From Hyaloperonospora brassicae (Eukaryota > Oomycota > Peronosporomycetes > Peronosporales > Peronosporaceae), in NCBI GenBank assembly GCA_947650285.1, contig CANTFL010000691.1, forward strand, positions 1 to 16,824: a stretch of 16,824 nucleotides of DNA. The letters run 5' to 3'. The notes beneath the pieces were generated by a model, which saw only the letters and a list, made by a program, of their open reading frames with translations, was not told where the DNA came from and did not search any database. Position 1 is the first letter of the stretch, and each line of letters opens with the position of its first letter. Shown here in pieces: positions 1-7,235 of this stretch. Position numbers and translations under genes: made by a program.

Positions 1-1060
1 CTGACCTCTTCATTTTGCTCCTGCAAATATAGCAGCTGGTATGCGCCGCGCAGTGTACGCACCGAGATCTTTCCCTTCAACTGCAAAAAAGCGGTCCCAA
101 TCTTAGGTTGACCATTGCCCGCTCTGCTGCAATTTGGTGTACAATAGCAGCCAGCTGACCTTCACATGCGAGCCGAATTGAGTTATCCACTGGCAGTAGG
201 TGACCTGAAAATATACTTATCTGTCAGCAACAGCGTGGACCTTATGTGATCTAATTGAAAGAACCATTTACCTGCTTGGGTCCCGATCCATTCTTTGAGA
301 GCTATATGTACGCTCTCCACACTTGCATTGAGACGTTCCCATAATGTTTTTTTCTTCTAAGAATGCTGACAAAAACCTTTCCTTGTACACCAAACAGGTG
401 TCATTGCAGTAGCGCATAACTTGCGCCGGGATCTCTCCCTCAGGTATGCCTGGATGTTCAGCATTAATGGCAACTGTTAAAAAACACGAATAAGAAGCCT
501 TCTGATAAAGGAAAACAAAAAATTACCTGGAGTTGTTCTTGGTAACTTTCAACAGCGATAGCTCTGATCACAGCATTCCATGCCTTCATTAATTCCTCCA
601 ATGCTTCTGCTATAAAGCCTATTTGTGCTAGGCAATGATATTTTTGTTAATATGCCACCTGTATAACAGCATGTTGGCAGTAAAAAAGGTATATCAAGTG
701 CACCCATAAGTTCAAGCTCACTATCAGTCACAAAGGTGACATTGTTGGTTGGGAGGTCGTATTCATCAAACACATCTCGAATGTGATGCACAGCTTAACA
801 GTAATCAGCAGCTGTCTCTCTTTGCATAAAGCCGTATGCAAAGGTAAAGCTCTGGTGGGATAATAAAGCATCAACAACATGAAACAGAGGCATTCCAAAC
901 TTGTTTGTCTTGTATGTTGCATCCAGTAGCCACACTTCACCGGCACAAAACTTTTGGCAGAAATCACGGGCGCAGGGTTAAATAAACAGGAGATGGGTGA
1001 GCTTCTGCTCACTGTTAACCTGTGAGAAGTGATGGTAAGTGTATAGAAGCATGAAGGAAT
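1..1060 (-). pseudogene. MULE/FAR1-type transposase, catalytic core (decayed, 3' end outside window)
   Basis: Reading the minus strand from about 1060 down gives the core of a Mutator-like (MULE) transposase, an RNase-H-fold DDE enzyme that cuts and moves its own element. Seen in order: VNSEQKLTHLLFI, then VWLLDATYKTNKFGMPLFHV with the first catalytic Asp (codon 921-923), then FVTDSELELMGAL with the second Asp (723-725), then RWHINKNI (637-660), then ASVESVHIALKEW with the probable catalytic Glu (315-317), and finally KGKISVRTLRGAYQLLYLQE near position 5-70. These blocks match the family order. They fall in different frames and are broken by stops (for example TAA at 795-797) and by frameshifts near 660 and 335-345. 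All three acidic residues survive, but the frame does not, so no active enzyme can be made. The N-terminal half continues at 2441-3005 after an insertion. The C-terminus runs past the left edge. Assignment to MULE is firm; the exact subfamily is not. Confidence 0.9.
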
Positions 1061-1508
1061 AATGACGAAAGTGTGGATCGCGCGATCCGCCTTTAGTGCG
1101 AAAATCAATTTGATTGGTGGAGCGCGTACAAAGATGGGAGCGTTAGCACTGATGATGGTGTCATACCAGTGAGTGACAGAAAATGACTGTGGAATTTATG
1201 CACAGTGACCCACCTAACGCTCAAGGATTATAGTCAAGGATCGAGATTGACCGATCGCGATCTGCGATCGAAGGTTTGTATCACCAAGGTATAAGAACTG
1301 GATCATTCGAGGGGAAAAAGTCAAGTGGAGTACTGGATCGATAGAGGCAATGGGATGTAGGTGAACATGGAAGCAAGATGGAAGAGTAGATCTTTAAATT
1401 AATGCAGTATGCGAAGTTTCGGACGTGACGGTGATCTGGCTTTGGATGCCTGATCGAAAGATACGAACGATCGACCACAATCTATCCGGAGTGTGTCCTC
1501 TAGTCGTG

Positions 1509-1673
1509 GTGGATTACGTACCCGGCGTGGATCAAATACCGCGATCCGCCACCCCGCGACCCGCTGGCTCGCGATCCACTACCCCGCGATCCACTGGATA
1601 CGTCGTTGGTGTGGACATATAATTGGCATGGATCACCTAATTGGTGTGAATCACGTAATCATTGTGATTTACA
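1509..1673. repeat. Degenerate ~18-bp repeat family (GTGGATCACGTAAT-like)
   Basis: Related words begin at about 1510, 1528, 1612, 1629, 1647 and 1665: GTGGATTACGTAC, GTGGATCAAATACC, GTGGACATATAATTG, ATGGATCACCTAATTG, GTGAATCACGTAATC, GTGATTTACATACC. Spacing within each cluster is 17-18 bp. Further weak copies occur near 1790 and 1811. The array is split by the 15-bp GCGATCC units at 1541-1600, so two repeat families are interleaved. Confidence 0.6.
1541..1600. repeat. Four 15-bp GCGATCC units forming two 30-bp higher-order copies
   Basis: Units start exactly at 1541, 1556, 1571 and 1586, each opening with GCGAYCC. Units one and three share the ending ACCCC, and units two and four share a central CTGG. 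The array is therefore better read as two 30-bp copies (1541-1570 and 1571-1600) than as four equal units. It is too short for a classical satellite but clearly tandem. Confidence 0.75.
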
Positions 1674-1677
1674 TACC

Positions 1678-1767
1678 GCTATCCGGTACTCTGCGATCCG
1701 GTGCTCTGCGATCCGACGTTCTGCGAATTAATACTCTGCAATCCGGTTCTGTGCGATCCGGTATGGG
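1678..1767. repeat. 15-bp tandem repeat, six units (GCGATCCGGTNCTCT-like)
   Basis: Units start at 1678, 1693, 1708, 1723, 1738 and 1753, an exact 15-bp period. The consensus is close to GCGATCCGGTACTCT. Because 15 is a multiple of 3, the plus-strand frame reads as a five-residue repeat (TLRSG ALRSD VLRIN TLQSG SVRSG). I do not take this as evidence of coding, since no start context or conserved flank supports a protein. The array lies inside the insertion that splits the MULE. Confidence 0.8.
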
Positions 1768-2440
1768 GCGAGTCACTATATTATCTGCTGTGGACCACAT
1801 GATGCAAAATGTGAGTCACATAAACAGGCGACACGCATCATCATCCCTAGCGAACAGATGTGCATAATTATAGGTTTTGGTACTGGTTGGTTGGCATTAC
1901 ACAGAAATGAATTTGGAACGAAAGACACGCGTCGACTTCTTTCGGACAAAATATTTGGCCTCTCGTTGAATTAAAGTCACCAACGTCTCTGCAAACTTCG
2001 CCCTTAGATAGTTTGGCCAAGCGGAACGTCAATTATCACCCTTTCTCAACTGCGATAGGACGCAGTGAACCCTACCGATCAGATTTAAATGGAGAGACGG
2101 CTCAAGTGGCCAGAAGGCTCGCGGATCATGCATCATTCCTGGCAAAGGCGACTCGGGGAGAGTGCCCAAATAACAAACGATCGATCGAGTGAAGAATATC
2201 CACGCAATCCGCATCTACGTTTGACCGGGTTAATCATTTCCACACGATTAACACCTATCCCTAAGACGGTCAAGTTCAGATTCAGCCCAAGTCCACGAAG
2301 AAGAGCGCAAGCCGCACAACCGACGGGTAAACCAAGTGAGCAAGAAGACACAGAGCACGGAATCGGGGTACTCCCTCCGTTAGTCGGTCGTCCGGGCGTA
2401 AATGGGTGGTCGAAATCACAAGGAATTTTTGATCATCACT

Positions 2441-3005
2441 CCACCACAGCAGCATCACCAAGGCTGACCAGCAGAGCTAAATTGAGTGAGCGGCCGTTCA
2501 GCATCCGGGTAAGTTCCCGATTCCTAGTGTTGCGAACATCCCGGCCTGTCAGCATAACGCCTTCATTCTGTTGAATTGAGGTTACGATACGGATATTTAA
2601 AACAAGTGAACGTAAAAGTCCAATACTCTTTGGTTTTGTTCTGGTGTGAGCATGCTAGTGAGTCCCAGCGGATGCGCGCTCGGATGCGCGAAAACCTCAT
2701 GGTTGTGTTTATCGTTGGTAACTTTAAAAGCCATTGGTTTTCTTGATTGCGTTGGTTGGCGGTAAAATGGCCCCTGCTCCAACTTAGTCTCATACGCTTG
2801 CCTGGGCGACTGCGCACAACAGAAGAGTTTGACTGTGAGCACTGATAGTATATCACCTTATCATCGCCTTCCTTCCTGTTGCCAACCCTCTTTGTTTGCT
2901 TGACAACAATGGCATACTTCTGTGAAATTGCATGGGCTTTACAGTAGCTTGAACCTCAGCAAGAGAGGCATGTTTAATTGTGAAGGGGGGCAAAAGGGTG
3001 TTCAT
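2441..3005 (-). pseudogene. MULE/FAR1-type transposase, N-terminal DNA-binding part and linker (decayed)
   Basis: The minus strand from an ATG at 3005-3003 reads MNTLLPPFTIKHASLAEVQ, then, after a one-base shift, KYAIVVKQTKRVGNRK and DDKVIYYQCSQS, then PMAFKVTNDKHNHEVF (HNHE at 2697-2708), then MLTPEQNQRVLDF. A further shift gives QNEGVMLTGRDVRNTRNREL and LNGRSLNLALLVSLGDA, down to about 2445. The Cys plus HNHE pattern is typical of the FAR1/WRKY-GCM1-like zinc-binding N-terminus of MULE transposases, which recognises element ends. The order matches the family and feeds into the core at 1060-1 once the insertion is ignored. Frameshifts near 2930, 2840 and 2590 mark it as dead. The start is chosen because this ATG opens directly into the conserved N-terminal segment. 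Promoter and terminal inverted repeat were not identified. Confidence 0.82.
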
Positions 3006-3420
3006 TTTGATACAGTTGTTGTAACAGGGAAGGTTGCAATTTGAAGGTGAGTGTCTTGTGGGTGTTGAAATTCATACAGTTGCGTTCATTCTCTTTGACG
3101 AATCACAACGGTGGGTTATAGCCAATCAAACTTATTTTTGGGGGGATGGGTTGGATAGTTAACGTTCGGGTGGTGGACGGATAATGCTTCCTTCTAAATA
3201 TACATAATTTTTAAACTTGATACATTAGCATCAATTGTATTTACGGGATCACACCGTTGCATCACCCCTTCTTTGACTATCAGTCACAATCGTGAGTTAT
3301 TTTTGACTGGTTAAAAAGCGACTACGGTCGTGTCGCTCTTGGGACAGGGAGCACTTGTTGGTTTTTCCTCTCATTCCAGTACATTAGCGCATGACGAGCT
3401 GTTTCATGCGCTGCGCGAAC
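3006..3420. other. Gene-free spacer with an imperfect direct repeat
   Basis: No coding similarity is visible between the MULE start and the plus-strand reading frames to the right. It contains two related stretches, about 3092-3119 and 3270-3300, sharing TCTTTGAC ... TCACAA ... CGTGAGTTAT-like words about 178 bp apart. A weaker pair centred on ATACAGTTG lies at about 3000-3020 and 3062-3082. These could be subterminal repeats of the MULE end or remains of an LTR; the sequence does not decide. Confidence 0.4.
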
Positions 3421-4042
3421 AATGCCGCGACTGAAGCGGCTGCACGGATGTGTGCAGCCAGATAATAACCTGTCCGATAGTCATCAGTAGGTGTCAAGTC
3501 ACCTGCTGCTGGCAGTAAGCAGCCTGCAATACCCGGATTTGCAAAGCACATGGTGATCCACGTGTAGATTCTTCCACCGCACCTTTTACTGCGGGTGGTA
3601 GTGTCATGGACCAAGCCCCCGATATACAGGTGGTCTGTTCGGGCGAGTCGGATTTTTATAACTCGAAGCCGTCTGCAAAGCCCGACCGTACGGATGCGGA
3701 AACGATGACTGCTGCTCCTTGCGATAGCTTCGATAACAGCTTGCGCCATGAGAAGTTCGGTTCAATCGGCGAGTCTGAGAACTCGTCGCCGAGACGAACT
3801 GATCACGCTCGTATTCGTATGAGGCTAGCGTTAGACATGATGACGCAGGTCCTTATGAGAATATTGATGACTCTTTAAAAAAAATATCGTATTCATGATC
3901 GCCGCAAGACTAAGGTATTGCGGCGATCGTGGTGTCAGCTTTCATGTTGACACCACCCAAAAGGATCAGCATCGCAACGCATTACAATCTGCTTCTGAAA
4001 ACAAGCCATGGATGCTTTCCTTGAGCAAGTTGGAAGAGTGGT
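3421..4042 (+). pseudogene. Candidate decayed plus-strand protein, low-complexity N-terminal part (unassigned, possibly gag-like or antisense ORF)
   Basis: Successive plus-strand pieces look protein-like but sit in different frames. VKSPAAGSKQPAIPGFAKHM is at about 3493-3552. DSSTAPFTAGGSVMDQAPDI leads into SGESDFYNSKPSAKPDRTDA, in one frame from 3567 to about 3800. SYSYEASVRHDDAGPYENID lies in the next frame (about 3805-3870). QKDQHRNALQSASENKPWM and SLSKLEEW lie in a third frame ending at 4042. The Ser/Pro/Asp-rich composition resembles the disordered N-terminus of retroelement gag-type proteins, but I recognise no named domain. It lies beyond the end of the minus-strand pol, so it is not a simple shadow of it. 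A GTAAGT at 4041 and TTTTTAG ending at 4165 could bound a 125-bp intron, but no splice joins the best frames cleanly. Coding status is an inference from composition only. Confidence 0.35.
3897..3956. repeat. Two adjacent perfect hairpins
   Basis: The first inverted repeat has 11-bp arms GATCGCCGCAA / TTGCGGCGATC at 3897-3907 and 3918-3928 with a 10-base loop. The second begins at the very next base: 9-bp arms GTGGTGTCA / TGACACCAC at 3929-3937 and 3948-3956, again with a 10-base loop. Both are perfect. They lie inside the candidate plus-strand coding stretch. Their role is unknown; structured retroelement RNA or recombination debris are possible. Confidence 0.75.
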
Positions 4043-4223
4043 AAGTCTTTAGCACTGGTAGTGCTCGACTTACACTTTTTGACTCGTCAAGGATTCATAG
4101 AATTTATCACAGTGCGTAGAAATATCGCGCTAAGAATAAATTTTAACATTGACGTCTATTTTTAGACATTGATGGTACCACGGTAAGCACATTCATGAAT
4201 AATTTTCGTTGGCTCAGGCGTAG

Positions 4224-5213
4224 AATTCCTTCATCGGCAACATTGAGAATGTTCGCCGTGACACTTGGATGGACAAACTTACTGCAGCTCGCAATAAGTT
4301 TGAACAGAAACTCCTAACCGGTGCTAGGTTTAAGTTTCACCGATTGTCTCGAGAGTCCCGCCTACCTTGCCTCATGTGGGTAGAGACATGTCAAAGTTGT
4401 ATTGACAACTCCGTTTGCGCCCTATCGAGTCATACCTCCCAAATCAAGCCCACTAGAGGACGCGCATCTCTTTCGATAGTTACCGAGAAATTGAGAATTA
4501 CAATCTTTTTAGAAACGCGCGGGGCGTTTGTACGACGATCGCCCTTCAACCTTAAAGAGTGTGTCTTGTCGTACCGCTCGACGATACCGGGCACATCCAA
4601 CATCAGCTGGGATGGGGCTCCCAGCTGTTCCACGAGGATTGATACCCCCGCCACTGAACGAGGTAACTCGTTCTTGACCATAAATCGTCAAGGTGGTTCA
4701 AGATACGCTTCACAAGGAAGCGTTGACCACCGTGTAAATCCACCAATGGATGTGGAGGAGAAGGAAAGCCCTCCTCCAATTCCTTCGACTCACCATATCG
4801 ATTCATTCGAGATGTATTGCGCAATCGATTAATGGCGCCAGGATTTGTGGAATGAGAGGTACAGACGTTATGCTCTGACCGATTCGGTGCGGATGCACCG
4901 CAAGACTCGTAAGACTGATCGTGCGAAGGACCGCGCCGATTGCGCCGTAGCACAGCTTTTGGTCGAGCGGTATGTCCTTTCTCTTTTAAACGAGCTGGCG
5001 ACAGCTCGTGGTGAGATCTTTTTATTGCGTAGAGAGGTCTATTTCCTACGTACTCAGACTGACCACCTGGAGCGCGGGCGCAAGCACATAATGGAGCTTA
5101 ATGAACGTGGAGGCTATCTATATCGCCGACAGAGGGCTCGTACAGACAGCACGGGCGGAGACGCATCACGTAAAACCTACGATGCGTCTGCATCCTACGT
5201 GGCATATAATTAG
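4224..5213 (+). other. Open plus-strand frame antisense to the pol C-terminus, with coiled-coil-like end (unassigned)
   Basis: One plus-strand frame is open from 4224 to a TAA at 4830-4832 and, after that single stop, on to TAG at 5211-5213. Its start reads NSFIGNIENVRRDTWMDKL followed by TAARNKFEQKLLTG. Its end (about 4960-5110) has a heptad-like, charged and leucine-rich pattern, for example LLNELATARGEIFLLRREV and TDHLERGRKHIMELNER, suggesting a coiled coil. It runs antisense to the retrotransposon chromodomain (roughly 4430-4850) and to the poorly conserved spacer before it. The middle part opposite the chromodomain is probably a shadow. The ends may be real remnants continuing the protein-like stretch at 3421-4042. 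I do not recognise a family. Alternatives are chance antisense openness, or an antisense accessory ORF such as those known from Tat-lineage plant elements. Confidence 0.3.
4430..5097 (-). pseudogene. Retrotransposon pol: spacer and C-terminal chromodomain
   Basis: The minus strand reads HPLVDLHGGQRFLVKRILNH, then RTSYLVQWRGYQSSWNSWEP (down to about 4605), then, after a one-base shift, LMLDVPGIVERYDKTHSL. This is a chromodomain fused to integrase, which in chromoviruses binds modified histone tails and directs insertion into heterochromatin. The YLVxWRGY and WEP core is preserved in one open stretch (4603-4953), preceded by a Pro-rich PSPPHP spacer. The tail reads on to about 4430. It is the best-kept part of the element together with parts of RT. 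The same DNA is open on the plus strand, which is listed separately. Confidence 0.88.
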
Positions 5214-5774
5214 TGTATGCGTTGCCTTTTCGACGCAGTACACGAAAGGGGTCAATGTACTTGGCCAGTGATTTACAGCTGCCGCCATTAGTCACTAAGT
5301 GTCTAGGTATATTTACCATATATAGTAGTACTAAGCCACCCTGTATAAATGAAAGAGTATTTGCTCTTCCATTCTTTCCACCGTTCCGTTTCTGCCGTTC
5401 CACCGCATAATCGATGTAATTCTGCACAAAACGGACCACTGCTTCACGATACAGCAGAAATCTTTCTGCTGACTCGACTTTGTTTGGTTCAGTTTGCAAT
5501 GTGCGAACTGTTTTAAGAGTTCTCCCCTTTTCTGGCCATCAGCAAGAATGTCATCATCCTCTATGGAATAGACGTAGGCGATGCTGAAATTACCAGCATA
5601 GTCATCTTCATCGGACTCAATAAAAGCGTCATCGCTATAATTGGGTTGATCTTCTTCATCGATGTCGACTTGATCGGTATCGGCATCATACGTGGCGACG
5701 TAATTGTCGACACGTGAGGAGCAAGCGTCAGAACGTTTTTTGCTCAAACAATCCCCCCTATAACCTAAAGTCAC
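5098..5774 (-). pseudogene. Retrotransposon integrase C-terminus: acidic spacer and GPY/F-type module
   Basis: Two overlapping minus-strand frames (5331-5774 and 5098-5499) together give the integrase tail. First comes a strongly acidic stretch (about 5540-5720, many Asp/Glu, for example DADTDQVDIDEEDQPNYSDD). Then ESAERFLLYREAVVRFVQN, and then a GPY/F-like module reading KYIDPFRVLRRKGNAYTNY and THRRFYVMRLRP. Usual family members have GPF where this copy has DPF. The module normally helps integrase multimerise and bind DNA. A frameshift near 5500 separates the acidic part from the module. The acidic spacer is unusually long for a Ty3/gypsy integrase but is part of this family as I know it. 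Confidence 0.82.
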
Positions 5775-6640
5775 ACTCTAATAGGATGGGCTGACGAGTA
5801 TGGCGTAAGCCATTCACGAAGAACGGTGTGTGCTTAGTTAAACCATTCACCGAATTTTTGTGGCGAATTGCACCAGGTCGAGAAATTCGGTCCAAAGCGA
5901 GAAAGAATGGACCTATCCTCGAAGGATCTCTACGAGGACACGATTTTCACGTTCCGTCTAATCATCGTGTTTCGGGAGGGTCAGATGTTGACATCTCTAA
6001 CCGCGTTCCGAGTGATCGGAACACGGATCGCCAAAACTCCGCCGTGAACCGAGAAAACCGGTCGGACACGAGTCCACGGGGAAATTTGTCAAGTCAAAAG
6101 ATTGTGTCGATACAGACGCTTGCATAGTTATGGGACGTGATCGACTCGTGTAACACAGTAAGATGTGTCCATCTTGCTGGAATCGGTCCACAAACACAAG
6201 AATACCAGTATTATTGTGGTAGTCTTCGGGGGAAACGGAAGGCGAACTCCACTCAAAACGGCTGCTTATACTACGTGCCGGTACCAACGGTAGGTTGTAA
6301 CGGTGCACGGGAGGAATGAACTGGGCTTCAAGCCCGTTGACCAAGACTTGGACTAGAACGAATGCACTTGCGTAACAACTGATACTGGCGGGGCCTGTAA
6401 AAGTCACGACTTCCCGTAAGATAAGTCTGGTCTCAACCGCGATGTCCAACTATTGATGCATTATGGACCTCATACATGATGCGTAAGCGCAAATCGTTAT
6501 GAAGTGGGAACGCCGACACGAGATGTGTCGGCGGTAACGGCCCATAGTAGAGCAAACCTTCGCGCGTTGTGTACCGATCAAATGAGGATCGGTACAAAGC
6601 CGGTAAATCTCTCAATGGATTTACTGGCATGGATTCACCA
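5775..6640 (-). pseudogene. Retrotransposon integrase: zinc-binding and DDE catalytic core
   Basis: From right to left: RYTTREGLLYY and DLRLRIMYEVHNASIVGHRG (the histidine part of the HHCC zinc module), YLTGSRDFYRPRQYQLLRK, then the core. The first catalytic position reads VEFAFRFP, so the expected Asp is Glu (codon 6247-6249). GILVFVDRF follows after a shift in a C-run near 6227-6231. The second Asp is intact in LVSDRF (6061-6063), then FTAEFWRSVFRSLGTR. The catalytic Glu is intact in TER (5952-5954) beside an in-frame TAG. D-to-E spacing of about 107 bases fits the D-x35-E rule. The N-terminal Cys pair is not clearly readable. Integrase inserts the cDNA into the genome; this copy cannot. 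Confidence 0.88.
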
Positions 6641-7235
6641 GATGATCCATCAATCGCAGAAGATCCTTATCTTCCGCGTAGGCCTTTCGTACGTCGTCAA
6701 GTAACCTTGACGACGGGACACTGACTGTAAGTGTCGCAACAATGGGCTTGTCCTCACTGTTGGATTGTGCGTCCGGCTCGAAATCGGGTCGGCGCGAAAG
6801 CGCATCCGCGACGACATTGAGTCGTCCTGGTTTATACTCCACGGAGAAGTTATACTCCGCGAAGAAATACAGCCACCTCGCCATTCTTTGCGAGAGCTGT
6901 GGACTGTTTACGGCCGTGCGTAATGACGCAGGGTCCGTATACACAATGAACGGTCTATTTGCCAACATATAGACGCGGAACTTAGCCAGTGCATAATTTC
7001 ATGCCAAGGAAGGCCTAGTCGTGCACTGGATAATTGCGCTCAGCTGCTTGCAGCTGACGCGACTGATAACAGATGACGCACTCCGCGCCATCTGCATCGA
7101 ACTGCATTAATGAACAGCCGATTGCAATATCGCTGGCGTCACAGACCACATGAAATGGTTTGTTCTGATCTGCAATCGACCAAGATCGGCGATTGCATCA
7201 AGCTTTGCTTGATACCTTCGAAGGAACGCTGGCAC
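6621..7235 (-). pseudogene. Retrotransposon RNase H domain
   Basis: The minus strand reads PFHVVCDASDIAIGCSLMQF (first catalytic Asp codon at 7138-7140), then CVICYQSRQLQAAERNYPVH. After about 50 bases with shifts come FIVYTDPASLRTAVNSPQLS, RMARWLYFFAEYNFSVEYKP and GRLNVVADALSRRPDFE. These are the RNase H blocks that remove the RNA strand during reverse transcription and join to the integrase. The usual TDH reads TDP here. The end of the domain (6621-6968) is open for 115 codons, one of the longest clean frames in the element. Frameshifts near 7015-6985 and stops (for example TAG near 7015) break it. Confidence 0.88.

Larger units (their letters stand above)
1061..2440. other. Insertion of about 1.4 kb splitting the MULE pseudogene, rich in GCGATCC repeats
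   Basis: The transposase similarity stops near 2440 (after VSLGDAAVVE, followed by two stops) and resumes near 1060 (YHHFSQVNSEQ). The intervening DNA has no transposase similarity. It starts with a 14-bp palindrome (GGATCGCGCGATCC, about 1075-1088) and carries many GATCG/GCGATCC words plus the tandem arrays listed separately. Open frames here (1493-1867 plus, 2029-2214 minus, 2089-2574 plus) show no family motif that I recognise. The last of these overlaps the MULE linker antisense. I could not find convincing terminal inverted repeats or a target-site duplication, so the ends are approximate. It may be a non-autonomous DNA transposon, a Helitron-like piece or a satellite fragment. The insertion is inferred from the interrupted protein, not from defined ends. 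Confidence 0.55.

Noticed and set aside
1541..1767. CRISPR array
   Set aside because: Units are contiguous 15-18 bp tandem copies without unique spacers, in a eukaryotic transposon context.
1493..1867. 124-codon plus frame with a five-residue repeat, resembling a repeat protein
   Set aside because: The periodicity is explained by the 15-bp DNA tandem repeat; there is no domain outside the array.
2089..2574. 161-codon plus-strand ORF
   Set aside because: Its last part is antisense to the conserved MULE linker, the rest lies in the insertion, and no motif is recognised.
4041..4165. Possible spliceosomal intron (GTAAGT ... TTTTTAG) on the plus strand
   Set aside because: Joining the two sides in the best upstream frame produces an immediate stop. 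The other joins change to frames without supporting similarity.
4430..4691. Two overlapping minus-strand ORFs over the chromodomain tail
   Set aside because: Only one frame (LMLDVPGIVERYDKTHSL) continues the chromodomain; the other is a shadow.
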